Source of the DNA: Granulosicoccus sp045110475
GTDB taxonomy: Bacteria > Pseudomonadota > Gammaproteobacteria > Granulosicoccales > Granulosicoccaceae
Reading direction: 5' to 3'
DNA: 64,000 bases
Assembly (NCBI GenBank): GCA_045110475.1
Contig: JBGCGC010000043.1
Coordinates: 18,529 to 82,528 of the forward strand
Part shown: piece after piece, positions 44,448 to 53,297 of the stretch
Numbering within the stretch: position 1 is the first letter of the stretch
Layout: every line of letters begins with the position of its first letter
Notes under the pieces: generated by a model
Databases searched by the model: none
Seen by the model: only the letters and a program-made list of their open reading frames with translations
What the model was told of the DNA's origin: nothing
Made by a program: the position numbers and the translations under genes

Positions 44448-44579
44448 TGACGGTATGAGTAATCAAAGTTTCACAGGCACGCTGTTATCGTGTGTAGCCA
44501 CTTGTGCGAGGCAGAATTCGACCTCGTCGTCGCTCCGTTTCCTGTCATCCTGTTCCTGCGCTGATGGAGATACCCAGGT

Positions 44580-45353
44580 TTGTTAAGCGTTACTAATCTA
44601 TCCAAGACCTACGCTGCTGGTGATAAAGCCCTCGACGATGTCACTTTCACGATTCCGGCAGGGCAGGTCGTCGGCTTGATTGGGCCATCCGGTGCCGGCA
44701 AGTCAACACTCATCCGCTGTATAAACCGTCTGGTGGAGCCAACCAGTGGTTCAGTCAAGCTTGGGCAGACGACGATAACGGGTTTGTCCACATCGCATCT
44801 TCGTTCAGTTCGACGTCGCATCGGAATGATTTTTCAGGAATATGCCTTGGTGGAGCGGCTGACCGTTATGGAAAATGTGTTGTCCGGCAGGCTGGGCTAT
44901 GTGTCGTTCTGGCGCAGTTTTTTTCGCAATTTTCCGGCAGAAGATGTGCAAAAAGCCTTTGCCTTACTGGAGCGGGTAGGACTGACAGATCATGCCAACA
45001 AGCGCGCGGATGCCCTGTCCGGTGGACAGCGACAGCGCGTTGGTATCGCCAGAGCGTTAGAGCAAGACCCGCAGCTGTTGCTCATCGATGAGCCAACGGC
45101 ATCGCTTGATCCCAAGACCTCACGGCAGATCATGCGTTTGTTGCTGGAGATCTGTAACGAAAGTGGCTTGCCCGCAATCATTAATATCCATGACGTAGTT
45201 CTTGCCAGGCAATTCACGGAACGGCTGATTGGCTTGCAAGCGGGAAAAATTGTTTTTGATGGCTCACCCAAGGATCTTGACGAGACGGTGCTGACACGCA
45301 TCTACGGCGAGGAAGACTGGAAGACGCTGGAAAACGATTCAGAGGCTGCCTGA
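44580..45353 (+). CDS. phnC: phosphonate-type ABC importer ATP-binding protein
   Basis: A 257-residue ABC protein starting at a TTG (44580). A GGAG ~10 bases upstream supports it, and an in-frame stop lies just before, so no earlier start exists. Walker A is GPSGAGKSTLI, the signature LSGGQRQRVGIARALE and Walker B LLIDEPTASLD. The PhnC-type Q-loop region (GMIFQEYALVERLTVMENVL) and the SFWRSFFRNF insertion are present. Four bases separate it from the first permease gene. Confidence 0.93.
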   Translation: MLSVTNLSKTYAAGDKALDDVTFTIPAGQVVGLIGPSGAGKSTLIRCINRLVEPTSGSVKLGQTTITGLSTSHLRSVRRRIGMIFQEYALVERLTVMENVLSGRLGYVSFWRSFFRNFPAEDVQKAFALLERVGLTDHANKRADALSGGQRQRVGIARALEQDPQLLLIDEPTASLDPKTSRQIMRLLLEICNESGLPAIINIHDVVLARQFTERLIGLQAGKIVFDGSPKDLDETVLTRIYGEEDWKTLENDSEAA

Positions 45354-45356
45354 CGG

Positions 45357-46175
45357 ATGGTAGACAACACGCGGTATGCAAAGTATCCGCAAAGCTGGAA
45401 GCGTCCGCCCGTCTTTATCAATAGCACTGCGCTGCGGTATACCTTGTGGCTGTTAGCGCTGGTTTGGTTTGTACTGGCGCTCAGCACGATCGAAGTCAAC
45501 TGGACTCGTGTGGCGGAGGGTATGGAGCGTGGCTGGCGATTCATCAAGGGTTTTCTGACCCCCGATTTCACCACCCGTTGGAAGGATATATCGGCAGGTC
45601 TTGTTGAGAGTCTGACCATGACATTGACCTCGACAGTGGTTGGCATCATTTTGTCGGTTCCCATAGGCATAGGTGCTGCGAGAAATGTATCTCCCCGACT
45701 TGTCTATTATGTTTGTCGAAGTATTATTGCTGTGTCACGCTCGTTACAGGAAATCATCATTGCCATCCTTTTTGTGGCCATGTTCGGCTTTGGGCCGTTT
45801 GCGGGTTTTCTTACCCTGAGTTTTGCCACCATCGGGTTCCTGTCAAAGCTGCTTGCCGAGGATATTGAGGATATCGACGAGTCGCAGACTGAGGCAGTTC
45901 GTTCAACAGGCGCCTCTTGGCTACAGTTGATCAACTATGCTGTGCAGCCACAGGTCATGCCGCGACTCATCGGATTGTCGCTCTACCGGCTGGATATCAA
46001 TTTTCGTGAATCTGCCGTTATCGGGATTGTCGGTGCCGGAGGTATTGGTGCCACCTTGAATACGGCGATAGACAGATACGAATTTGACTCTGCCGGTGCC
46101 ATTCTGCTCATTATCATCTTTATCGTCATGATCACTGAATACGCTTCCGGGTATATACGTCGATGGGTACAGTGA
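45357..46175 (+). CDS. phnE: phosphonate-type ABC importer permease (first PhnE)
   Basis: A 272-residue inner-membrane permease. It begins with a cytosolic leader, one TM (YTLWLLALVWFVLAL), a periplasmic stretch (WTRVAEGMERGWRFIKGFLT), then the five-helix PhnE core. The conserved loop is EAVRSTGASWLQLINYAVQP and the following RLDINFRESAVIGIVGAGGIG is diagnostic for the family. Its stop overlaps the second permease start (TGATG at 46173-46177). Confidence 0.93.
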   Translation: MVDNTRYAKYPQSWKRPPVFINSTALRYTLWLLALVWFVLALSTIEVNWTRVAEGMERGWRFIKGFLTPDFTTRWKDISAGLVESLTMTLTSTVVGIILSVPIGIGAARNVSPRLVYYVCRSIIAVSRSLQEIIIAILFVAMFGFGPFAGFLTLSFATIGFLSKLLAEDIEDIDESQTEAVRSTGASWLQLINYAVQPQVMPRLIGLSLYRLDINFRESAVIGIVGAGGIGATLNTAIDRYEFDSAGAILLIIIFIVMITEYASGYIRRWVQ

Positions 46176-46972
46176 TGACGACACCTGTGTGGCAGCATCG
46201 AACATCGCGAGCCCGTTTGCTGCTATGGGTGGGTTGGCTTGCGTTGGTTGCGTTGTTCGTCTATTGCTGGCAGGTGATGACTCAGGATACGATCTGGGCA
46301 TTTGTTGCTGATGCCCCGACTCAGGCAGCGGATCTGGGTTCACGCATGTTCCCGCCAAGGTGGAGCTATATCGACAAGCTCTGGAAGCCTTTGTGGGACA
46401 CCATGAACATCGCGACATTGGGTACATTGTTAGGCGTGATCTTCGCTGTGCCAGTGGCGTTTCTGGCGGCGAGCAATACAACCCCCAGCAAGCTTTTTGT
46501 GCGGCCTGTAGCGCTGTTTATCATTGTCGCCTCGCGCTCAATCAACTCCCTGATCTGGGCCTTGTTGCTGGTCTCGATCATCGGCCCCGGGCTATTGGCA
46601 GGTATTATTGCTATTGGTCTGCGTTCCATCGGGTTTGTTGCCAAATTACTGTACGAGGCTATTGAGGAAACCGATAAACTTCAGATCGAAGCCGTGACTG
46701 CAACAGGGGCATCCGGTGCGCAAATACTCAACTACGGCATCGTGCCGCAGATATTGCCCGCCTTTTGTGGCATCACGGTATTTCGATGGGATATTAATAT
46801 TCGTGAGTCCACCATTCTTGGTCTGGTCGGTGCTGGCGGGATCGGGGTTCAGTTGCAGGGGTCTCTCAACACTCTGGCCTGGCCACAGGTCACCATGATC
46901 TTTGTGGTTATTCTGGGCACTGTCATGGTCAGCGAGTGGGTGTCCGCCAAAGTGCGACACGCCATAATCTAG
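46175..46972 (+). CDS. phosphonate-type ABC importer permease (second PhnE)
   Basis: A 265-residue permease, a divergent second PhnE, from the ATG at 46175; an alternative start at 46163 adds four residues. It has the same core: EAVTATGASGAQILNYGIVP and FRWDINIRESTILGLVGAGGI. Paired PhnE-like permeases presumably form a heterodimer, as in PhnCDE and PtxABC-type importers with two permeases (family knowledge). The gene ends the phnD-C-E-E set. Confidence 0.92.
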   Translation: MTTPVWQHRTSRARLLLWVGWLALVALFVYCWQVMTQDTIWAFVADAPTQAADLGSRMFPPRWSYIDKLWKPLWDTMNIATLGTLLGVIFAVPVAFLAASNTTPSKLFVRPVALFIIVASRSINSLIWALLLVSIIGPGLLAGIIAIGLRSIGFVAKLLYEAIEETDKLQIEAVTATGASGAQILNYGIVPQILPAFCGITVFRWDINIRESTILGLVGAGGIGVQLQGSLNTLAWPQVTMIFVVILGTVMVSEWVSAKVRHAII

Positions 46973-47192
46973 CCTATTGGGTACACTAATTGTGGTCCGT
47001 GATGGTCGTGCAGTGTGCCTGCTATGCCGATGACAGAATGTGTCAAAATTCAAGCGGCAACCGGATTTCACGGTCCTCTGATATCGGCAATGGAAATTGA
47101 AGGATAAATAGCGACGCACAAGCAGTGATGATGAGCAGCCGTTATCATAAGCAGATGGATTCACAACCGAGCATCAGGCTAGTTTCGCAACT

Positions 47193-48950
47193 ATGCGGGT
47201 AGCGACATACACCGAAAATACAGGACCTGGCAAGGGCTCTTTTCTGGCTCTGTGCATCCTGCTGCTGACCATTTTGCTGGGCACCGGCGCCGTGCCTACG
47301 GCCTCGACCTATGCAGGCGGGATCCTGCCAGGTTTGATCACGCCCTTGTGGCTGCTTCTTTATCTGGCTGCTTTCGCAGGATTGATGTTCAGTCATGGCG
47401 TCAACTGGGTGTCCTGGCTGGTCCGATATCGTATTCTGCTGGTGGTTCTGTTATTGGGCACCATTGCCTCTGTCTCCTGGTCAATTGATGCTCAGGTTTC
47501 GGCTGAGCGCGTTGTACACCTGGTAGGTAGCTCACTCATTGCCATCTATATCGGATTTACTATCCCTCTGCTTATCACCTTACGTATTTTTGCTGTCGTC
47601 CTGGCCATTACCATGCTGATCAGTATCAGTGCGGCTGTCGCACTCCCTGTTCTCGGCATGGAAGATTACGAGGGGCGCCAGGTATGGCGTGGGGTGTTCA
47701 ATTCAAAAAATGATCTTGGTTTCTGGGCAGGTATCGGTGTCTTGCTGTACATCACCTTGATAGAGTCGTCGCACTCGTGGCCTGACAAGATTCTGTGCGT
47801 GCTGATGGCGGGTTTGTGTCTGGGATTGCTGGCTCTAAGTCAGTCAGCAACATCGCTGCTGGCCCTACTGATTGCTGGCGCACTGGCGCTTTACCTTTAT
47901 ATCGCTAGCCGTTTCAGGCTTGGTTTCATTCGCATGGCGATTGTCGCGATCTTTCTCGTTGCGCTGACCGGGCTGGCAATTGCCAATATCGAAACTTCTG
48001 AGCTGGTGGGGCGCTCCGGTGATCTAACCGGGCGAGGAGAAGTCTGGCGACAGGTGATCAAACTGATTCTGGATCGACCGTTGACAGGTTTGGGTTATGG
48101 CTCGCTTTGGTTTCCGACAGATGCCACCTTGTGGGTACAGCAGAGCTTTTTTGACTTTACCTGGGTGGTCTATCACGCACACAATGGTCTGCTGCAAGTG
48201 GCTTCTGAAGTAGGAATTCCATTAGCCTTGATTGCCTTGTTGATGGTTGCACAGCAATTAATAGAAATTTTCTATTGCCAGTACGAGCGCCAGCAAGTCG
48301 GAGTACTGTTTGTGTTGGGATTTGTTGTGGCGCTATTGATCAGTAATTTTTCCGAGGCACGGTTTCTGGTGACCAGAGAGTTGTTCTGGATATTTTTCAT
48401 AGCGCTGCCGATCAGTATGCTCAGACAAATCAATGTTGTCAGTGAGGATCTCGCAGTCCAGAGTAACTCTGATCAGTCTCCTTTCAACGAGGTGCCAGGA
48501 AAACCCTGGCTGCGACCCCTACCCAAAGAGCTGGCACAGACGCGTGTTAATAGTGGAGCCGGTAGCGCCACCACTCAGGATCTTATTAGCAACGACGGCA
48601 CGATCACTGACGAGGAATTTGAGGAAATTTCCTCTACCCTATCGTTGACTGAAACCGATATTGACCTTGGAGAAATTCTTGATGATTCAGAGCATGACAC
48701 GTCGCTGAACGATCATGATATGTCACTAGGTGATGAAGACGATCTTATGCAATCAAGTGGTTTGGAAGGTGAGTTTTTCAGTGATACAGACGAATTAGCG
48801 GCCGCCGCTACTGCTCGTCCAACCGACCCACAGACCCCTCGAAAACCAGAGGTCTACCAGAACGATGATACATTTGAGGTTGATCGCTACGATATCAATC
48901 TGGACAACACCAGTGACTGGGTAGATATCGATTTGTATGATGAAAAGTAG
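47193..48950 (+). CDS. O-antigen ligase/polymerase family membrane protein with long acidic tail
   Basis: A 585-residue protein. Residues ~10-415 hold about twelve TM helices of the Wzy/WaaL-type O-antigen ligase fold, with the large periplasmic loop carrying SGDLTGRGEVWRQVIKLI and FTWVVYHAHNGLLQVASEVG, where the catalytic-type Arg and His lie. It would join a lipid-linked glycan to an acceptor or polymerise it outside the inner membrane. The last ~170 residues form an unusual polar, acidic, probably disordered tail (LTETDIDLGEILDDSEHD; YQNDDTFEVDRYDINLDN). No other glycan genes are nearby. Twelve bases separate it from the next gene. Confidence 0.83.
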   Translation: MRVATYTENTGPGKGSFLALCILLLTILLGTGAVPTASTYAGGILPGLITPLWLLLYLAAFAGLMFSHGVNWVSWLVRYRILLVVLLLGTIASVSWSIDAQVSAERVVHLVGSSLIAIYIGFTIPLLITLRIFAVVLAITMLISISAAVALPVLGMEDYEGRQVWRGVFNSKNDLGFWAGIGVLLYITLIESSHSWPDKILCVLMAGLCLGLLALSQSATSLLALLIAGALALYLYIASRFRLGFIRMAIVAIFLVALTGLAIANIETSELVGRSGDLTGRGEVWRQVIKLILDRPLTGLGYGSLWFPTDATLWVQQSFFDFTWVVYHAHNGLLQVASEVGIPLALIALLMVAQQLIEIFYCQYERQQVGVLFVLGFVVALLISNFSEARFLVTRELFWIFFIALPISMLRQINVVSEDLAVQSNSDQSPFNEVPGKPWLRPLPKELAQTRVNSGAGSATTQDLISNDGTITDEEFEEISSTLSLTETDIDLGEILDDSEHDTSLNDHDMSLGDEDDLMQSSGLEGEFFSDTDELAAAATARPTDPQTPRKPEVYQNDDTFEVDRYDINLDNTSDWVDIDLYDEK

Positions 48951-48962
48951 CGTTCTGCCCGC

Positions 48963-50177
48963 ATGAAGGACACCGCCTATTTCGACAATGCGGCAACGAC
49001 GTGGCCAAAGCCTGAGTCTGTTTACCAATTCATGGATAGCTTCTCTCGCTCGCACGGTGTAAATCCAGGGCGAAGCGGTAGCATGCTTGCCGTTGAAGCC
49101 GAACAGATGATCACGCAGACTCGAGCTATGTTGGCTGAGTTTTTTGGCTTTAATGGACCTTCGGGTCGTGTCGTATTCACTCTGAATGGCACCGACGCAT
49201 TAAACATGGCCATTGGTGGATTGATACGCCGTGGCGATCATATGATCATCACACGAATCGAACACAATGCTGTGTTGCGTACCGCGAATCACCTTGAACG
49301 TGATCAGGGCGTAGTGGTTACACGAGTGGCTTCAAGCGCCACCGGTTATATCAACCCGGATGATATACGCAAGGCAATTACACCATCCACCCGGCTGATC
49401 GTGATTAATCATGCCTCTAACGTCATCGGTACAGTACAACCTCTGGAAGCAATCTCGGAAATTGCCCGGGAAGCGGGAATTGCGCTGGTGGTGGACGCTG
49501 CACAGACCGCTGGTGTACTACCTGTCAACGTGGATAAGCTTGGTATAAGTGTATTGACATTCCCGGGTCATAAAGGCCTTTTCGGGCCTATGGGAACAGG
49601 TGGCATGATTATCGCGGAGTCCGTCGACCTGCTACCGCAACGCTTTGGTGGCACTGGCGTAGACTCAATCTCAAGCTACCAACCTGACGCATATCCTTAC
49701 CGTCTTGAGGCGGGTACCGTTTCTGTACCCGGAATAGCAGGCTTGCATGCAGCACAGAAATGGTTTCGGCAACTCGGCTCAGAACTAGCGGCAAAGCAGC
49801 CTGATGCTGCAGATGACATGAACCTGTGCGTGCTTGCGATCAATCACATTCATCACATCGAGCTTGCCCACATCAGGCGAATAGAAGACAAGCTACGGCA
49901 ATTCAGTCAGGTTCGAATTCTTGGCAGCGCTGTTGATGCTGCGCGTGTTGCTACATTAAGCTTCACTGTTGATGGCATGGCAACACAACGTGTTGCCGAT
50001 GCACTGGACGCCGATCATCAGATCTGTGCCAGAGCCGGGCTTCAATGTGCGCCGTTGGTTCACGTTGATGCGGGTACGGTAGATGACGGTGGAACGATCA
50101 GGCTCTCTCCGGGGTACTTCACTGATGAGGAGGATATGCAGCAACTGATGTGGGCGCTGGATGAGATCCTGAGTTGA
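48963..50177 (+). CDS. cysteine-desulfurase-like class V aminotransferase
   Basis: A 404-residue PLP enzyme. The N-terminus AYFDNAATTWPKPESVY is the family start. The PLP lysine is in TFPGHKGLFGPMGTGG, which suits the stand-alone type rather than IscS. The substrate-cysteine region ARAGLQCAPLVH is present, so desulfurase activity is plausible. It could equally be a selenocysteine lyase or isopenicillin-epimerase-like relative. It follows the O-antigen-ligase-like gene closely and converges on the Nudix gene; the stops are directly adjacent. Confidence 0.82.
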   Translation: MKDTAYFDNAATTWPKPESVYQFMDSFSRSHGVNPGRSGSMLAVEAEQMITQTRAMLAEFFGFNGPSGRVVFTLNGTDALNMAIGGLIRRGDHMIITRIEHNAVLRTANHLERDQGVVVTRVASSATGYINPDDIRKAITPSTRLIVINHASNVIGTVQPLEAISEIAREAGIALVVDAAQTAGVLPVNVDKLGISVLTFPGHKGLFGPMGTGGMIIAESVDLLPQRFGGTGVDSISSYQPDAYPYRLEAGTVSVPGIAGLHAAQKWFRQLGSELAAKQPDAADDMNLCVLAINHIHHIELAHIRRIEDKLRQFSQVRILGSAVDAARVATLSFTVDGMATQRVADALDADHQICARAGLQCAPLVHVDAGTVDDGGTIRLSPGYFTDEEDMQQLMWALDEILS

Positions 50178-50741
50178 CTACAAGACCAGCTGTTTACTAT
50201 CGATCAACAGTTTCAGTTTCATCAGGCACAGCATGGACAAGGCATCAGTAATAGTTCCATCCATGGCCATGCGCACCGCATCACCAAGCGGTAGCTTTTT
50301 CACTTCGATGAGTTCAGTGTCGTCGGGTTCTTTCGTCTTGAAAGTCAATTGACTGGCCACATAGGCTACCGCTTGCTCATCGCTGACCGAGTTTGAAAGA
50401 TGAGCGTGCAGCAGGCTCGTCCACATGCCTGCAACAATACCCGTCTCCTCGCGTAACTCGCGTTGAGCTGCGCTTAGTAGCGATTGCCCGATGGGTGCTC
50501 CACCTTCAGGAACTTCCCAGGAGTAGTGATTGAAAGGGTACCGGTGTTGCCCGACAAGCCATATGTTTTCATTCTCGTCAATCGGTAAAATGGCGATTGC
50601 CCGGTTTTTGAACTGCACAACACCATAAACGCCGTCATTGCCTGTTGGAGCCGTGACTTCCCGGTGCGACACCGATATCCAGGGGTTGTCGTACACGATC
50701 GATTCACTACGTGTTTGCCAACCTTCGTCTTGTTTGGTCAT
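50178..50741 (-). CDS. Nudix hydrolase, ADP-ribose-pyrophosphatase-like
   Basis: A 187-residue protein from the ATG at 50741; a TTG at 50792 would overlap lysE. The Nudix box is complete: GGAPIGQSLLSAAQRELREE, then TGI. The upstream strand-rich part (YGVVQFKNRAIAILP, WLVGQHRYPFNHYSWEVPEG) is typical of ADP-ribose or nucleoside-diphosphate-sugar pyrophosphatases. It cleaves a nucleoside diphosphate linked to another moiety; the exact substrate is unknown. It starts 13 bases after the LysE-family gene. Confidence 0.87.
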   Translation of the reverse strand: MTKQDEGWQTRSESIVYDNPWISVSHREVTAPTGNDGVYGVVQFKNRAIAILPIDENENIWLVGQHRYPFNHYSWEVPEGGAPIGQSLLSAAQRELREETGIVAGMWTSLLHAHLSNSVSDEQAVAYVASQLTFKTKEPDDTELIEVKKLPLGDAVRMAMDGTITDALSMLCLMKLKLLIDSKQLVL

Positions 50742-50754
50742 CGGGATATCGTTT

Positions 50755-51354
50755 TCAATTCTGTCTGCCCATGGTCGCGGCAAGGAAGACAACAGTTAAT
50801 AACGCTAACGCCATGAGTACATTGATACTGCGTTGCGCTCTTTGAGACAAGGCAAGTTTTTTCAAGGCGATGCCCGCGCTCAGCCACAATAAGTGGATGG
50901 GTATCCAGATGGCATTGATCAGGATAAATTTCCAGATGGTCTCTTGCCACAAGGCCATTGTCTGAAAACTGAAGCCTGTAAACAAGGCAGTGTTGACAAC
51001 ATAGGCTTTGGGATTGATCGTCTGTAAAAGAACAGCGTCGGTAACGCCTGGAGGCTTTTTACTCTCGATAAAGGCAATGGAGCTTCCGGCCAAGGCAATG
51101 CGCAACGCCAGGTAGCAAAGATAGGCGATGGAGGCATAGAGAAGCACGGTACGCAAGGCCGGAATGGTCATGACAATACCCGCCAGACCGGTTATTACTG
51201 CCAGCGCAACCAGGTTGGTACCAATGAACAATCCGGTAACATATCGATACCCTGCAAGCTTACCGAATGAGGCTCCTACTCCAGCGGTGGAGAGAACGCC
51301 CGGGCCCGGAGTAATCAACATCAGGAATACAGCAATAACGAACACATCCATCAC
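50755..51354 (-). CDS. LysE/RhtB-family amino-acid exporter
   Basis: A 199-residue inner-membrane protein with about six TM helices. The N-terminal MLITPGPGVLSTAGVGASFG is the LysE/RhtB signature and LLQTINPKAYVVNTALFTGF is the typical middle motif. It would export amino acids or derivatives. The substrate cannot be assigned. It is first in a two-gene unit with the Nudix hydrolase. Confidence 0.88.
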   Translation of the reverse strand: MMDVFVIAVFLMLITPGPGVLSTAGVGASFGKLAGYRYVTGLFIGTNLVALAVITGLAGIVMTIPALRTVLLYASIAYLCYLALRIALAGSSIAFIESKKPPGVTDAVLLQTINPKAYVVNTALFTGFSFQTMALWQETIWKFILINAIWIPIHLLWLSAGIALKKLALSQRAQRSINVLMALALLTVVFLAATMGRQN

Positions 51355-51447
51355 AGATCGAACCTGGCAGGGGAGTGATGACGTAGTGTACTGTGTTCAG
51401 TCAGGTTTGCATCAGCCAACCATTATTTGGGTTTGAACTTCCACCGC

Positions 51448-52290
51448 TTATCGTGGAGCTGCAAGGACGTTCGTCCAGTAGCGTCGATAATCAGAGTCGT
51501 TGTTTTCAACACAAGCAACGGCGACCTCGACAAACGACGGATTCATGATGTTGCGACAATGGCCGGGACTCTCCAGCCAGTCGTCGACGGTCTGCTCAGC
51601 CGTCTCTCTGCCTGCGGCGATGTTTTCACCTACGGTTCGCCATCGGTATCCCTGGCCCGTTACTCGATCTGATGCGCTCCTTCCGTCGCTACCACTATGA
51701 TCAAAGAAATTATGTGTGGCCATGTCGTCCGAATGTTCCCGCGCAGCCTCTACCAGGTCGGTATTCCAGCTCAGGGCACGAGCAACTGAAAACGTTTCGC
51801 TGCCGCAGCTGCGCGTCGTAGCGCGAGCCTCGTTGATCAGCTGAAGCATGCGTTGTGCAATGTCCGAATCACTTGATGAACAAGTGGCACGCGTGACGGC
51901 GACCTCTTTCAGTTCTTCAGGATCGAGCTCCTCAGCATCGGGTGGGCTCGTTGGAATTTGTGGAAGCACCGTACCCAGGATTTCGGTGTTCATGGTTTCG
52001 TTTTCGCTCTCAGCCTGTTCAGAAGTCGTTGACGTGTCCGGTGGGGTGGAGGGCACCACACTCTGTTCACTGGTCGGTATTGACGTAAACGGGGTGTCTA
52101 TTGACGTCTCGGGTACGGCCGCTGATAACGCCGGGGTTCCCAGTGGGTCACCTGTGCTGCAAGCAACATTCAACAGCACAATTCCCAGTAAAAGGTTACG
52201 TCTGAGAGAATGATCTGCAAGTCTCATTGATGATATTGACTGCTGGACAGTCGACGATGTGGTTTTCATCGGCGCCTTTTTATCTGCCAT
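51448..52290 (-). CDS. CAP/SCP-domain lipoprotein
   Basis: A 280-residue protein. An N-terminal polar segment and hydrophobic core end in LLNVACSTG, a likely lipobox. A long Thr/Ser/Pro-rich linker follows (ETSIDTPFTSIPTSEQSVV). The CAP domain occupies ~150-280 with NEARATTRSCGSETF, LSWNTDLVEAAREHSDDMA, HNFFDHSGSDG and ENIAAGRETAEQTVDDWLES, then SPGHCRNIMNP, including the histidines and glutamates of the CAP cavity. The function of bacterial CAP proteins is mostly unknown. It stands 89 bases after the AEC carrier gene. Confidence 0.85.
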   Translation of the reverse strand: MADKKAPMKTTSSTVQQSISSMRLADHSLRRNLLLGIVLLNVACSTGDPLGTPALSAAVPETSIDTPFTSIPTSEQSVVPSTPPDTSTTSEQAESENETMNTEILGTVLPQIPTSPPDAEELDPEELKEVAVTRATCSSSDSDIAQRMLQLINEARATTRSCGSETFSVARALSWNTDLVEAAREHSDDMATHNFFDHSGSDGRSASDRVTGQGYRWRTVGENIAAGRETAEQTVDDWLESPGHCRNIMNPSFVEVAVACVENNDSDYRRYWTNVLAAPR

Positions 52291-52379
52291 AGTAGAACCG
52301 GTAGCGGCACACGCTCGATGAGGCTGAGCAATTGGTTGTTAGTTGCCTCCGGCCTTGCGATTACATGGCCAACTGTGTG

Positions 52380-53291
52380 CTAGACAAGGCCGATCGATCG
52401 CAGCAAAGCCAGACCCAGGGTATAGCTCAGAACTCCAAGGGCTGTTGTGACCGCAACGATTTCTGCGGCTAGAGCGCCGTGTGAGGTCATCTGGCGCGCC
52501 ATGATGTAGCTGGCAGTTGCCGTTGGAGAAGCAGACATGAAAAACAGAATGCCAAGTTCCTGATTGCCCAGTCCTGCCAGATAACCCACTCCCACAAGAA
52601 AAACGGGTGATACCAGCAATTTGAAGAAAACGGCGAGTGATATGGATTTGAAATGCGTCCGCAATGAACTGAAGTCCAGAGTAGCGCCGATGCACAAGAG
52701 CGCTAGAGGTAAAGTCATTTGTGCAAGATAGCGACCGGTTGACTCAAGGAATACCGGCACTGGCAATTGCACTATTGAAGCAAGAGCGCCTGCGACAATT
52801 CCAATGAGCATCGGGTTCTTCGCGATTTTTGTAAGCGCACCCGAAGAATCAAGCACCCAGATAGCCAGCACGTTATAAATCGTCGTGACGACACCGATGT
52901 AGAGCGCTACCATTGGCAGTACGCCATCTCCATACGTCGCCACACACAGAGCTACGCCAAGAATCGCCAGATTTCCGCGGTACGACCCTTGTACGAAGAC
53001 ACCGCGCTGATCTGTAGGCAGAAGCCGACCGACCATCAAAAGCAGGCCGACAAGCGCAACGGTTCCCATCACACCCACAATGGTCAATGTCAGATTCAAG
53101 GCCTGATCGAATGAGCCACTTGATATGGCAAAGAACAACATGACGGGCATGGCAATATTGAATACGACGGTATTCGATTGAGAAACGAAGATGTCCGTCA
53201 CCCAGCCCAGAGATCTGGCGCTCCAGCCGATGATCAGAAGAAGCAGGATAGGGCCCGTTATTCCAAAGGCAAATTGCAGTTGTTCAAGCAC
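52380..53291 (-). CDS. AEC-family (auxin efflux carrier-like) transporter
   Basis: A 303-residue membrane protein with about ten TM segments in two inverted halves. Family features are the FNIAMPVMLFFAISSG and YRGNLAILGVALCVATYG segments and the second-half LPLALLCIGATLDFSSL and GILFFMSASPTATASYIMARQM. It likely moves organic anions such as malonate or similar acids. It starts six bases after the PqiA-like gene on the same strand, so the two are probably cotranscribed. Confidence 0.87.
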   Translation of the reverse strand: MLEQLQFAFGITGPILLLLIIGWSARSLGWVTDIFVSQSNTVVFNIAMPVMLFFAISSGSFDQALNLTLTIVGVMGTVALVGLLLMVGRLLPTDQRGVFVQGSYRGNLAILGVALCVATYGDGVLPMVALYIGVVTTIYNVLAIWVLDSSGALTKIAKNPMLIGIVAGALASIVQLPVPVFLESTGRYLAQMTLPLALLCIGATLDFSSLRTHFKSISLAVFFKLLVSPVFLVGVGYLAGLGNQELGILFFMSASPTATASYIMARQMTSHGALAAEIVAVTTALGVLSYTLGLALLRSIGLV

Positions 53292-53297
53292 AAGGGA

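Noticed and set aside
44327..44579. Possible tRNA or small RNA gene between phnD and phnC
   Set aside because: Only the 7-bp GC hairpin was found; no cloverleaf, CCA end or anticodon arm could be built.
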